Shown: positions 53,255 through 61,933, numbered from the stretch's first letter. The stretch is 64,000 bases of DNA from an uncultured Erythrobacter sp. (GCA_947498065.1 CANMIS010000003.1:186001-250000), one strand, 5' to 3'. Notes: generated by a model not told the origin, from the sequence alone. Program-made: numbers and translations.

Positions 53255-55087
53255 TTAGACCAGCGCCTTCGCTTCGTCGTCCATGGTGCCCTCGTGCGCA
53301 TCGCCATACAGCAGCATTTCGGTGTGCGCTGCGCCCGATGGGATCATCGGCAGACAGTTGGCGTCTTTCGCGACCATGCAATCAACGATCACCGGACCAT
53401 CGGCGGCCAGCATCGCCTCGATGCCCGCATCCAATTCGCTTTCCTCGGTGATGCGAATGCCGGTCCAGCCATAGGCCTCGGCCAGTTTCACAAAGTCAGG
53501 CAGGCTGTCGGAATAGCTGTTAGAATAACGGCTTTCATAGGTCAGTTCCTGCCACTGGCGAACCATACCCATATATTCATTGTTGAGGATGAATATCTTG
53601 ACCGGCAGGCGGTATTGGCTTGCCGTCCCAAGCTCTTGAATATTCATCTGAATGCTTGCCTCGCCGGCAATATCAATCACCAGCGCATCGGGGCAGCCAA
53701 GTTGTGCGCCAATCGCCGCTGGCATGCCATAGCCCATGGTGCCAAGCCCTCCGCTGGTGAGCCATTTGTTCGGCTGTTCAAATCCGAAATATTGCGCCGC
53801 CCACATCTGGTGCTGGCCAACCTCGGTGGTGATGATTGGGTCGCGTTTGTGGGTGAGGGCGCGGAGCCGTTCGACCGCCTTTTGCGGCATGATCGCGCTT
53901 GGGTCTTTGGCGGATTTTTCCGGATAGGCGAGGCATTCGCGCGCGCGCCACCCGGCAATGCGGGCTTTCCATTCGCCAAGGTCCTGCGGCTTTCGTGCGC
54001 CCCAGCTTTCGATCATTTGGCCCAGCACAGTAGAACAATCGCCCACAATGCCGAGCTCAACTGGGACAACCTTGTTAATCGAGCTGCGATCAATATCGAT
54101 GTGTATCTTCTTGGAATCGGGCGAAAATGCATCAAGCCTGCCGGTGACGCGGTCGTCAAAACGCGCGCCGATGCAGACCATGACATCGGCCTTATTCATC
54201 GCCAGATTGGCCTCATACGTGCCGTGCATGCCAAGCATGCCGAGCCAATCGGGATGTTCGGAAGGAAAGGCGCCAAGACCCATCAGAGTGGAGGTGACCG
54301 GCGCGCCGGTGATGTCCTGCAATTGGCGCAGCAGCCGGGTCGCCTCTGGCCCGGAATTGATAACCCCGCCGCCGGTGTAGAAAACTGGGCGCTCAGCCGC
54401 CGCAATCATCTCGACCGCTTCGATCACTTGTTCAGCCGGGGCCGCCATTTGCGGCGCATAGCGGTGCGACGCGGTTAGCTTCGCAGCGACCCTGCGCGAA
54501 GGCACGGCGATCTGAACATCCTTGGGGATGTCGACCACAACCGGGCCGGGACGCCCGGTGGTTGCAATGCGAAACGCCTCTTCCAAAACAGACTGAAGTT
54601 CTGCCGGATCTTTGACCAGATAATTGTGCTTTGTGCAGTGGCGCGTGATGCCGACCGTATCCGCCTCTTGAAAGGCGTCAGTGCCGATCAGGCCGGTTGG
54701 AACCTGTCCGGTGATGACGACCATCGGGATCGAATCCATATAGGCATCGGCAATCCCGGTGACGGCATTGGTCGCGCCGGGGCCAGAGGTGACCAGAACC
54801 ACGCCCGGCTTGCCAGTGGCTCGGGCATAGCCTTCCGCCGCGTGCGCAGCCCCGGCCTCATGCCGGACCAGGATATGGCGCAGCCGCTCATCGCCAAACA
54901 GCTCATCATAAATCGGCAGAACAGCGCCGCCGGGATAGCCGAATACGAACTCGACGCCTTGATCCACCAGGCATTGCGTTAGGATCGCAGCGCCTGATTG
55001 CTGATCGGTTTTGAGATGGTCGGGGTGGGGATGGTCCGACACGTGTTCTTCCTTCTCGGTCTTGCTTGGCTCAGGTGCGGTTTGCAT
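53255..55087 (-). CDS. ilvB: Acetolactate synthase large (catalytic) subunit
   Basis: Thiamine-diphosphate enzyme forming acetolactate from two pyruvates, first step of valine/leucine/isoleucine synthesis; 610 residues. 'VEFVFGYPGGAVLPIYDEL' contains the region around the catalytic glutamate ('VRHEAGAAHAAEGYARATG'), and 'GEASIQMNIQEL' with 'NNEYMGMV' is the ThDP/Mg motif. The last Asp is replaced by GEA in place of the usual GDG..N start, a common ALS variant being GDASF/GDGSF, so this is slightly unusual. Start may be ATG 55087 or GTG 55042, the latter with a strong AAGGAAG site. Confidence 0.94.
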   Translation of the reverse strand: MQTAPEPSKTEKEEHVSDHPHPDHLKTDQQSGAAILTQCLVDQGVEFVFGYPGGAVLPIYDELFGDERLRHILVRHEAGAAHAAEGYARATGKPGVVLVTSGPGATNAVTGIADAYMDSIPMVVITGQVPTGLIGTDAFQEADTVGITRHCTKHNYLVKDPAELQSVLEEAFRIATTGRPGPVVVDIPKDVQIAVPSRRVAAKLTASHRYAPQMAAPAEQVIEAVEMIAAAERPVFYTGGGVINSGPEATRLLRQLQDITGAPVTSTLMGLGAFPSEHPDWLGMLGMHGTYEANLAMNKADVMVCIGARFDDRVTGRLDAFSPDSKKIHIDIDRSSINKVVPVELGIVGDCSTVLGQMIESWGARKPQDLGEWKARIAGWRARECLAYPEKSAKDPSAIMPQKAVERLRALTHKRDPIITTEVGQHQMWAAQYFGFEQPNKWLTSGGLGTMGYGMPAAIGAQLGCPDALVIDIAGEASIQMNIQELGTASQYRLPVKIFILNNEYMGMVRQWQELTYESRYSNSYSDSLPDFVKLAEAYGWTGIRITEESELDAGIEAMLAADGPVIVDCMVAKDANCLPMIPSGAAHTEMLLYGDAHEGTMDDEAKALV

Positions 55088-55146
55088 GCCTGTCCGGCGG
55101 CTGATTTCGCTCTGCTTGTTTTAACGCGCACTTGTATCAATAAACG

Positions 55147-55177
55147 AGGCCCGGCGCAGCGATAATGCGTCGGGCCT
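55147..55177 (-). terminator. Strong hairpin between miaA and ilvB (terminator or attenuator-like)
   Basis: Twelve-base arms with a single mismatch enclose a seven-base loop; on the minus strand CGTTTATT follows. It lies after miaA and 60 bp before ilvB. A TTGACA hexamer stands upstream at 55215-55210 (minus), so transcripts of ilvB starting there would carry the hairpin. Confidence 0.55.
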
Positions 55178-55218
55178 GATGAGAGTCTGCTATGAGTTAT
55201 AATCTATCGTGTCAACGA

Positions 55219-56166
55219 TTAAGAACGTAATAATGATGCAAATATACCGCTCAAATCAACATTTTTAGATTCGGAACGTGTCCAATCTTGCGGCGATTGG
55301 TTGCGGAACCACGTATATTGCCGCTTTGCGTAATTGCGGGTCGCCTGCGCGCCTGCGGCAATCACTTCGGGGATCATGATGTGGCCGTGCAGGTAATCGG
55401 AGATCTCTGGCACGCCAATCGCCCGCATTACCGGCAATCCCAGATCGAGCTTGCGCTTGAGCAGAGCCTCAACCTCCTCAATCGCGCCGTGTTCCAGCAT
55501 CAGGCCAAAACGGCGATCGCAGCGATCATAGAGCCATTCGCGCGGCGGCAGCATCACCAGCGGATGCAGAGCGATGTCCTCAGCAATCCCGCCAGTCTTG
55601 GCATTGTGCCAATCGCTCAAAGACGTGCCTGTGGATCGCACCACCTCCAGCGCGCGGGCGATCCGTTGGCTGTCACCCGGGGCCAGCATCAGCGCGCGCT
55701 CCGGGTCTTCGATCTTCAACGCGCTGTAGGCGCCTTCGGTGGGCAGGGCGCGCACATGGCGGCGGATTTCCGGGTCGATTTCCGGGATCGGGGCAATGCC
55801 GTCCAGCAGGATGTTCATATACATGCCGGTGCCACCGACCAGGATCGGCACCGCGCCGCCCGCGTGGCAATCGGCGATCTCTGCGCGCGCTTTGCTGGCC
55901 CAATCGGCCGCCGAGCAGGCTTGCGATCCGTCCCACGTGCCAAACAGGCGGTGCTCGATGCCTTCCATTTCCTCCTCGCTGGGGCGCGCGGATAGCACTT
56001 GCAGATCGGCATAGACCTGCGCGCTGTCGGCATTGATCACAATCCCGGTCTTGCCCGCCTCCGCCAGCGCCTTTGCAAGGGCAATTGCAACCGCGCTCTT
56101 GCCGCTGGCGGTCGGCCCTGCAATGAGCGCGACTGGATTCAAATCAGGAGTATCACTTTTGCTCAT
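55219..56166 (-). CDS. miaA: tRNA dimethylallyltransferase
   Basis: Adds dimethylallyl to A37 of tRNAs reading codons beginning with U; 315 residues, cytosolic. P-loop 'AGPTASGKSAVA', 'NADSAQVYADL', 'GGTGMYM' and 'RNYAKRQYTWFRNQ' are all characteristic. ATG 56166 starts the normal N-terminus. The first bases of this gene overlap the first bases of the divergent serB (start 56159) by 8 bp. The AT-rich end ('SKNVDLSGIF') is followed by the hairpin at 55147. Confidence 0.95.
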   Translation of the reverse strand: MSKSDTPDLNPVALIAGPTASGKSAVAIALAKALAEAGKTGIVINADSAQVYADLQVLSARPSEEEMEGIEHRLFGTWDGSQACSAADWASKARAEIADCHAGGAVPILVGGTGMYMNILLDGIAPIPEIDPEIRRHVRALPTEGAYSALKIEDPERALMLAPGDSQRIARALEVVRSTGTSLSDWHNAKTGGIAEDIALHPLVMLPPREWLYDRCDRRFGLMLEHGAIEEVEALLKRKLDLGLPVMRAIGVPEISDYLHGHIMIPEVIAAGAQATRNYAKRQYTWFRNQSPQDWTRSESKNVDLSGIFASLLRS

Positions 56167-57037
56167 CGCCCGGCTGATAGCAGACAACGCGCAGCTTGAA
56201 ACACGTCTTGTGGAGGGGCCGGAATGGCTCGCCGCAGCGGATCCGGAATTTTCGCTCACTCAGCTGGATGATGACCTGCACGAATTGGAGTGGGGATCAG
56301 AGAATGATCCTGCGCTGCTCCCGCGCGTTCTCGACAAAGTGCTGAAGCCGGAAGCCTCGCTGATTAGCGACCAGGGCTTTGACCTGCCGGACGTGTTCGT
56401 CTCGGACATGGATTCGACCATGATTGGGCAGGAGTGCATTGATGAGCTGGCGGATTATGCCGGGATCAAGCCGCAAATCGCCGCGATTACAGAGCGCGCA
56501 ATGCAGGGTGAGCTCGATTTTGAAGACGCGCTGAGAGAGCGGGTGAAACTGCTCGCTGGGTTGGACGAAGGCGCAATTGCGCAGTGCCTGGCAGAGCGGA
56601 TTACGCCGACACCGGGCGCTGCGACATTGGTCGCGACCCTGCTGGAGCAGGATTGCAGCACCGTGCTGGTCACCGGAGGTTTTCACCATTTCGCCGATGC
56701 GGTGGCCGAGCAATTGGGCTTTGAGCGCGTGGTTGGCAATGTGCTGGAGGTGGAGGGCGGCAAGCTCACCGGACGTCTCGCGGGGCCGGTCACCGATGCC
56801 GAGACCAAGGCGCGGGTGCTGCGCGAAGAGGTCGCCAAGGCGGGGCAGGGTGCGCTCAGCCTGGCCACGGGCGACGGGGCGAATGACATTCCGATGATCC
56901 AGGCCTCCAACTATGGCTTTGCCTACAGAGCGAAGCCAAAGGCGCGCGCCGCCGCGAATGGGCGGGTCGATGGCGGTGACCTGACCGCCATTTTGACCCT
57001 GCTCGGCATCCCTCAAGATGAGTGGGTTGAGGGCTGA
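56159..57037 (+). CDS. serB: Phosphoserine phosphatase
   Basis: Last step of serine synthesis: phosphoserine to serine; HAD family, 292 residues. 'VSDMDSTMIGQE' holds the catalytic aspartates at about 83 and 85; 'VLVTGGFHHFADAVAE', a conserved Lys, and 'ATGDGANDIPMI' complete the site. The N-terminal 75 residues correspond to the usual ACT-like part. TTG 56159 is chosen: AGGAG lies eight bases upstream and the product begins 'MLIARLIAD', as expected; the open frame before it is an antisense of miaA. Confidence 0.92.
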   Translation: MLIARLIADNAQLETRLVEGPEWLAAADPEFSLTQLDDDLHELEWGSENDPALLPRVLDKVLKPEASLISDQGFDLPDVFVSDMDSTMIGQECIDELADYAGIKPQIAAITERAMQGELDFEDALRERVKLLAGLDEGAIAQCLAERITPTPGAATLVATLLEQDCSTVLVTGGFHHFADAVAEQLGFERVVGNVLEVEGGKLTGRLAGPVTDAETKARVLREEVAKAGQGALSLATGDGANDIPMIQASNYGFAYRAKPKARAAANGRVDGGDLTAILTLLGIPQDEWVEG

Positions 57038-57135
57038 CCGCTGGCCACAAGGCGCGCGATAGGGTGAGGTCAAAGCGGGCCGAGTAACACGTCTTTACAA
57101 ATCTAGGTCTTGATTTGGGACTGACTTTGCGCTAT

Positions 57136-57149
57136 TTACATTAATGTAA
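57136..57149. promoter_or_regulatory. 14-bp palindrome upstream of the first coq4 gene
   Basis: TTACATTAATGTAA is a perfect palindrome 50 bp before the start codon. A related site (11 of 14 positions) stands before the second coq4 paralogue at 58843-58856. TetR-type regulators bind sites of this kind; the protein is not in the window. Confidence 0.55.
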
Positions 57150-57198
57150 GTAAGTGACGATATCACCCCAGTACCGCAACCCAACAAGGCCCGCACTG

Positions 57199-58020
57199 AT
57201 GACCACCACCGCTCTTGAATATGCCGCCGACGGCACCGTCCTGCGTCACCCTGACCGTCCGCAGCCGAAATATTCATTGCCTAAGGCCATCGGACATTTC
57301 CGTAATTTGATGCGGGACAAGGAAGACACGAGCGAGGTCTTCAAGATTTTCGAAGCGCTCCCACCGAAAGACTACATTGAGCGCGTGCGCAATTTTGCGC
57401 TGAGTGAACGCGGTGAGGAATTGCGTGCGAGCGAGCCGAGCCTGCCAGAAATTCTCGATGATCATGCCGCGATCCGCAAAACGCCCAAGGGCAGCCTGGG
57501 CCATGCATATTGCGACTTTATGGAGCGCGAGGGGCTATCAGCCGCTGGATTGGTCGCCGAATTCGACAAGATGGGGCGGCCCAAATATAACGACCTAACG
57601 CATTGGTATTTGTCGCGCTCACGCGATACGCATGATCTGTTTCATATCCTGACGGGCTACGGCCGGGATGCCTTGGGCGAGCAATGCGTTTTGTTATTCA
57701 CCCATGGTCAAAGCCCGAGCCACGGCCATCTGCTGATCGGTTATGCCGGGGCAATGAACATCAAGAAGCAGGTGTGGGGCAGCAAGGCGCCGGTCATTGG
57801 TGCGGTCAATCAGGCGCGCCGCACCGGCACGGGCGCTCCCAGACTGATCGAGCAATCGATCCGCGAGCTTCTGGCGATGGACCTCAATGAAGTGCGCGCA
57901 ATGCTCAAAATTCCAGAGCCGAGCGTGTACCGCGAATGCCACCGCATCTGGCGCGAAGAGGGTATTGACCCATACGACATGCTGGCCAGCGAAAACACGC
58001 CGGAAGCGGTTGCGGCATAG
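57199..58020 (+). CDS. Coq4 family protein (first paralogue)
   Basis: A 273-residue Coq4 homologue. Coq4 supports ubiquinone synthesis; the human protein acts in C1 decarboxylation/hydroxylation. The zinc motif HDxxHxxxxG appears as 'THDLFHILTGYGRDALGE' near residue 150. About 20 extra residues precede the common start 'PKAIGHFRNLMRDKEDT'. Similar in layout to the second paralogue at 58920, though clearly diverged. Whether either takes part in ubiquinone synthesis or in another lipid process is open. The gene is followed by two tight hairpins. Confidence 0.84.
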   Translation: MTTTALEYAADGTVLRHPDRPQPKYSLPKAIGHFRNLMRDKEDTSEVFKIFEALPPKDYIERVRNFALSERGEELRASEPSLPEILDDHAAIRKTPKGSLGHAYCDFMEREGLSAAGLVAEFDKMGRPKYNDLTHWYLSRSRDTHDLFHILTGYGRDALGEQCVLLFTHGQSPSHGHLLIGYAGAMNIKKQVWGSKAPVIGAVNQARRTGTGAPRLIEQSIRELLAMDLNEVRAMLKIPEPSVYRECHRIWREEGIDPYDMLASENTPEAVAA

Positions 58021-58030
58021 TTCTAGGTGA

Positions 58031-58089
58031 GTCCCCGCGAAGGCGGGGACCTCTCTTGAACCGAACGAGACTCCCGCCTGCGCGGGAGT
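58031..58089. repeat. Two adjacent perfect hairpins between convergent genes
   Basis: GTCCCCGC-GAAG-GCGGGGAC (58031-58050) and ACTCCCGC-CTGC-GCGGGAGT (58070-58089), each an 8-bp stem with a 4-base loop. This pair is a well-known type of dispersed repeat in sphingomonad and other alphaproteobacterial genomes; here it sits just after the stops of the two converging genes and may work as a bidirectional terminator. Confidence 0.7.
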
Positions 58090-58100
58090 TCACAATCAGT

Positions 58101-58787
58101 TCAAAGCCAGCTGGCGATCTGGCTCAGCGGTTTTTTCTTTAGCGCGTGAGCAGGCACAGTCGCATCCGCACTGGGCCTACCGACCACTACAATCATCAGC
58201 GGCTTTTCCCATTCGGGGCGCTCACATGCCTCACGCAGGAAACCCATCGGTGACGGCGTGTGGGTTAGGGTCGAACAGCCGCCCTCATGCAGCGCCGCGA
58301 TCAGCATGCCGCAGGCGATCCCCACGCTTTCATTGACGTAGTAATTCTGCGTCTTGCCATCCTCTTCGATGCCGCCTTTGCGCTGGGCAAAGACGACGAT
58401 CAGGTACGGTGCGGTTTCCAGAAACGGCTTGTCGGCATCGGTGCCAAGGTCGCTCAGCGCATCGAGCCATTCCTCGCTCGCCTTGGGCTTATCGCCATCT
58501 TCGCCGTAAAAGCGCTTTTCCTCTTCTTCCGCTGCCTCACGAATGGCGCGCTTCTTCTCTGGCGAGGTCACCACCGCGAAATGCCACGGCTGGTGATTGG
58601 CGCCATTGGGCGCGGTGCCAGCGGCCTCAATTGCGGCCTCAATCACTTCGCGCGGCACCGGCTCATCGGAAAAATAGCGGCAGGAACGGCGCTCTTTCAA
58701 TCGGTCGCGAAGGCTCTGCGCGCGGGCAATTGCCTCCTCAGCGGGGAGGGCGGGCAGGTGATAGGGAACGGTATCGTGGTCTTTCAT
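58101..58787 (-). CDS. Nitroreductase family protein
   Basis: An FMN-dependent oxidoreductase of 228 residues. 'LKERRSCRYFSDEPVPREVIEAAIEAAG' is the FMN-binding start of the nitroreductase fold, with 'TAPNGANHQPWHF' closely following; the insert and 'NYYVNESVGIACGMLIAALHEGG' resemble the iodotyrosine deiodinase/BluB-like branch. The substrate is unknown. It is divergent from the second coq4 gene, with a palindrome similar to that of the first coq4 in between, so the three genes may be co-regulated. Confidence 0.82.
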   Translation of the reverse strand: MKDHDTVPYHLPALPAEEAIARAQSLRDRLKERRSCRYFSDEPVPREVIEAAIEAAGTAPNGANHQPWHFAVVTSPEKKRAIREAAEEEEKRFYGEDGDKPKASEEWLDALSDLGTDADKPFLETAPYLIVVFAQRKGGIEEDGKTQNYYVNESVGIACGMLIAALHEGGCSTLTHTPSPMGFLREACERPEWEKPLMIVVVGRPSADATVPAHALKKKPLSQIASWL

Positions 58788-58842
58788 AAAGAACCTATTG
58801 CGCGTTGGCGCGGCAAAGGAAAGGGGGGAGTGCGCGCGCTAC

Positions 58843-58856
58843 TAACATCAATGTAG
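58843..58856. promoter_or_regulatory. Palindrome-like site between nitroreductase and second coq4
   Basis: Contains ACATCAATGT, matching ACATTAATGT of the site at 57136 except for one base in the ten-base core. It lies about 64 bp before the coq4 ATG and 56 bp from the nitroreductase start. Confidence 0.45.
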
Positions 58857-58919
58857 GTTGCATTTGGTGAACCTATTTGTCATAAGCTGTGTGCGACTCG
58901 AAAAAAGCGGAGCAAACTC

Positions 58920-59717
58920 ATGAACTGGCTCGACCTTCCACTGCTGCACCCGGACCGTGATATTACCGGGTTTCGCCCGTTCAAGGCGCTGAGCCATTTT
59001 CGCAAGCTGGTGGCGGATAAGGAAGACACGAAGCAGGTTTTCCATATCATAGACGCGCTGAAAGGCCGCAAGGTTCAGGCTCAGGCAGAGGAATTCCTCA
59101 AATCACCCAATGCGCGTGGTTTCATGAAGCGCGAGAGCATTTTGCCCGTCGCCGATATGCTGGACGATCACAGCCGCTGGGACGATTGCGGCCCCAACAC
59201 GGTCGCGCAGCACTACATCCGCTTTATGAAGCGCGAGGGCCTGACCGCGAATGGTCTGGTCGAGGAAAGCTATGCCTGGCGTCCGCGTGAAGAACGCCCA
59301 GAGGATCAGGTTGAATGGTATATCAGCCGCCTGCGCGATACGCATGATCTGTTTCACATCCTCACCGGATATGGCCGCGATGCCTTGGGTGAAGCAGCAC
59401 TGCTTGGCTTTAGCTATGAGCAGAACCACAATCTCGGCGTGAAATTCATCGCCTATGCCGCCGCGCGCCAGATCAAGAAAGTGACGGAAACCAAGGCACC
59501 TCTCTATGACGCGATCCGCGAGGGACGCGATCTGGGCAGGGCCGCCGCCACTCTGGCGCATATGGATGTTGAGGCGGTGATGCGCGAAGACATCGATGCG
59601 GTCCGCAAGATGCTGAGCATTGGGGAGCCGGTGATCTATCGCCAATGCCTGGCCCAGCTGGATGCGGAAGGTTTCGCAGAGCAAAACCTCGGTCTGTCAG
59701 AGGTGCAGGCGGCCTAA
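58920..59717 (+). CDS. Coq4 family protein (second paralogue)
   Basis: A 265-residue Coq4 homologue with the same zinc motif, 'THDLFHILTGYGRDALGE', and the shared N-terminal 'ALSHFRKLVADKEDT'. Otherwise it differs from the first paralogue, so the duplication is old. GGAG is found before ATG 58920. Its stop is interleaved with that of the convergent MFS gene (CTAA). Role as for the first copy. Confidence 0.84.
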   Translation: MNWLDLPLLHPDRDITGFRPFKALSHFRKLVADKEDTKQVFHIIDALKGRKVQAQAEEFLKSPNARGFMKRESILPVADMLDDHSRWDDCGPNTVAQHYIRFMKREGLTANGLVEESYAWRPREERPEDQVEWYISRLRDTHDLFHILTGYGRDALGEAALLGFSYEQNHNLGVKFIAYAAARQIKKVTETKAPLYDAIREGRDLGRAAATLAHMDVEAVMREDIDAVRKMLSIGEPVIYRQCLAQLDAEGFAEQNLGLSEVQAA

Positions 59718-60955
59718 GACTGAACGGCTACGGCGGTCGGGCTGGGCGATATCTTACGGATCGTCCAAGCCGCCAACAACACTCCGATCAGCAGCAATGC
59801 CGCCGCGACCAGATAGGGCGCGCCGGGGAAATAGACGCCTTGCCCATCGGCAAAGGCTCCGAACACTCCGGTCATCAGGATCGGTCCGAAAATACTGGTG
59901 ATGCTCATGGTGCTGGCGACCGCGCCTTGCAGCTCGCCCTGCGCATCCTCATCGACCCGTTCGCTCATCATTTGTTGCAGCGCGGGGAAGGTAAGGCCGC
60001 CCAGGCCGCCGATCACCACGCCCAGCACCATGACCCAGCTGGCAGAGGCGAAGGCGAACAGATAATAGGCGGGCATCGAGATAAAGAAGCCGAGCATTGC
60101 GGTGCGTTCTGGCCCGATCCGGGCGATCACTCTGCCGGTCAGGCCGCCCTGTATGACCACCAGAATGACGCCGAACAGCGCCACGCTCAGCCCGATTTCG
60201 ATCTCGCTCCATTCGAACACCAATTTGGTGTGATAGGCCCAGACCGACATTTGCGATTGGCCCGCCATCTGAGTGAAGAAGATCACCAATAGAAAGCCCA
60301 TAACGACCGGCAGCCGGCTCATCTGGATCAGCGTGCCGAGCGGGTTTGCGCGCTTCAAGGTGAAGGCGCGGCGGCGTTCTACGGGCAGGGTTTCTTTCAG
60401 CAGAAAATAGCCCGCAACCGCTCCGCCAATTGCCAGCGCGGCGGCGATGATAAAGGGCAGGCGCACATCCACACTGCCCAGCAATCCGCCGATGGCCGGG
60501 CCGACAACAAAGCCGCTCGCGCCCGCGCCGCCCATAATGCCGAAATATTTGCCCCGCTCCGCTGGGGAAGCAACATCGGCGATGCAGGAATTCGCCGCGG
60601 CCCAGCTCGCCCCCATGATCCCGGCCATGATCCGCCCCAGAAACAGCCAGAACAAAGTCGGCGCCCAGGCCATAATCGCGTAATCGAGGCCGAGGATGAA
60701 CAATGTCACCAGCAACACCGGGCGGCGCCCAAAGCTGTCGGATAGGCCGCCAATGATCGGCGCAAACAGGAATTGCATCAGCGCATAGGCAAACAGCAGC
60801 CAGCCTCCGATTTCTGCGGTGCGGTCGACGCTTTCGCCGGTCAGCTCCTCCAGCAGATCTGGCAGGACCGGGATGATCAGCCCGATCCCAACCATGTCGA
60901 TAAACACGATCAGCGCGACAAAGATCAGCGTCGATGTGGGGCGCGGTGCAGTCAT
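59714..60955 (-). CDS. MFS transporter, TCR/Tet-type
   Basis: A 413-residue major facilitator with twelve predicted helices, resembling tetracycline-resistance proton antiporters (TetA). 'FIDMVGIGLIIPVLPDLL' in helix 1 and the motif A 'GGLSDSFGRRPVLL' between helices 2 and 3 are typical, as is 'GPAIGGLLG' in helix 5. The true substrate is unknown; Tet-like sequence alone does not show resistance. The start overlaps the stop of the DUF3052 gene by 4 bp. Confidence 0.86.
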   Translation of the reverse strand: MTAPRPTSTLIFVALIVFIDMVGIGLIIPVLPDLLEELTGESVDRTAEIGGWLLFAYALMQFLFAPIIGGLSDSFGRRPVLLVTLFILGLDYAIMAWAPTLFWLFLGRIMAGIMGASWAAANSCIADVASPAERGKYFGIMGGAGASGFVVGPAIGGLLGSVDVRLPFIIAAALAIGGAVAGYFLLKETLPVERRRAFTLKRANPLGTLIQMSRLPVVMGFLLVIFFTQMAGQSQMSVWAYHTKLVFEWSEIEIGLSVALFGVILVVIQGGLTGRVIARIGPERTAMLGFFISMPAYYLFAFASASWVMVLGVVIGGLGGLTFPALQQMMSERVDEDAQGELQGAVASTMSITSIFGPILMTGVFGAFADGQGVYFPGAPYLVAAALLLIGVLLAAWTIRKISPSPTAVAVQS

Positions 60956-61359
60956 CGATCGGCTTTCGGGATGACGAATTTCAGGCCTGACCAGACCGCA
61001 TCAACGGCGCATTTCTTGGTGTCGACAAAGCCTGAGGCCAGACCGGCGCGCTGAACCGTAGCCTGATCGAGCGCGGTCTCGCGGCCTGAACCTTTCTTCG
61101 GCCAACTGACCCAAACCTGCCCGTCCTTTGCGATTTTCTGGCGCAGCTGGGCGAGCTTGGCGGTCAGATCGCTTTCTTCGGTGACAAAGATATGCGCGGC
61201 GTCCAGGCCTTCGGCTGGTTCAGCGATGAAATGCAGATTGAGGCCGTATTCCCCGATCTCGTCCATGATGCTGGCTGGCATGGCGTCAAACCAGCAGGTC
61301 TGCCCATCGCGCAAGGTCAGCTTCTTGGCGAGCGGTGTTCCTGAATAGCCAGCGGTCAT
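60952..61359 (-). CDS. DUF3052 family protein
   Basis: A 135-residue protein beginning 'TAGYSGTPLAKKLTL', the hallmark of DUF3052. 'DGQVWVSWPKKGSG' in the middle and 'VWSGLKFV' at the end are also conserved. It is cytosolic with no known activity. It lies one base after the DUF6122 gene and overlaps the MFS gene start, forming a three-gene run. Confidence 0.8.
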   Translation of the reverse strand: MTAGYSGTPLAKKLTLRDGQTCWFDAMPASIMDEIGEYGLNLHFIAEPAEGLDAAHIFVTEESDLTAKLAQLRQKIAKDGQVWVSWPKKGSGRETALDQATVQRAGLASGFVDTKKCAVDAVWSGLKFVIPKADR

Positions 61360-61360
61360 G

Positions 61361-61693
61361 TCACCATATTTGCATCATACAATCGCCATAGTCGACCGCG
61401 AGATGCCACAAGGCGCCAATGCCGAGCGCGCGAACCCACCACGGCGCTTTGGGTAAAGCGATCATTGCGGCGTAAAGCCCCGCGCCGACCCAGCCGTGCA
61501 GATAGTGAAACCCGATTGAGCAGCGGTTCGGATCAAAGATCGGATCGGCTAGCAAATGGTCGAGATCGATCAGGTTCGCGCTGGCAATCACCAGCCCTGC
61601 GCGCAGCCAATTTTCGCGCCAGATCAGCCAGCCGATTGCAAACGGGACGAGCCAATGCCCGCCGTAATGGAGTATGGGTTGGAGGAGGTCCAA
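61361..61693 (-). CDS. DUF6122 family membrane protein
   Basis: A 110-residue protein with three to four hydrophobic helices. 'LHYGGHWLVP', 'LIDLDHLLADPIFDPNRCSIGFHYLHG' and 'LWHLAVDYGDC' are the conserved His/Asp-rich blocks of the family, reminiscent of the metal-dependent hydrolase (YdjM-like) membrane group. The start is TTG 61693; no ATG is available. First gene of the DUF6122-DUF3052-MFS run. Confidence 0.7.
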   Translation of the reverse strand: MDLLQPILHYGGHWLVPFAIGWLIWRENWLRAGLVIASANLIDLDHLLADPIFDPNRCSIGFHYLHGWVGAGLYAAMIALPKAPWWVRALGIGALWHLAVDYGDCMMQIW

Positions 61694-61712
61694 ACCTACG
61701 CCCGTTCGCCTT

Positions 61713-61782
61713 GAGCCTGTCGAAGGGCTGCACTATTCCTCAGGCCATGTTCGCAAGTGAAGGGCAGGGCTTCGACAGGCTC
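61713..61782. repeat. Dispersed palindromic repeat with CTTCGACAGGCTC arms
   Basis: GAGCCTGTCGAAG (61713-61725) and its perfect complement (61770-61782) enclose 44 bp. This sequence is a common dispersed repeat in sphingomonads, from established knowledge. Confidence 0.75.
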
Positions 61783-61831
61783 AGCCCAGACGGTTTTGGG
61801 GTTTCTCTTGCTATCCACGCCCTCGGCGTCA

Positions 61832-61926
61832 CCCCGGACTTGATCCGGGGTCCATCCCCATCGCCAAGTTTGCGAACAGTGTGCCGGCGATGGATTCTGA
61901 ACCAAGTTCAGCATGACGGGGGATTG
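61832..61926. repeat. Dispersed repeat with CCCCGG..CCGGGG hairpin
   Basis: CCCCGGA-CTTGA-TCCGGGG forms a 7-bp hairpin at 61832-61850. Downstream, CCATCGCC and GGCGATGG pair, and 'TTCAGCATGACGGGG' closes the element. The layout matches known alphaproteobacterial intergenic repeats. Confidence 0.6.
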
Positions 61927-61933
61927 AGTTCGT

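Noticed and set aside
59714..60955. Tetracycline resistance determinant
   Set aside because: Tet-like MFS motifs are common in chromosomal exporters, and no adjacent TetR gene is found.
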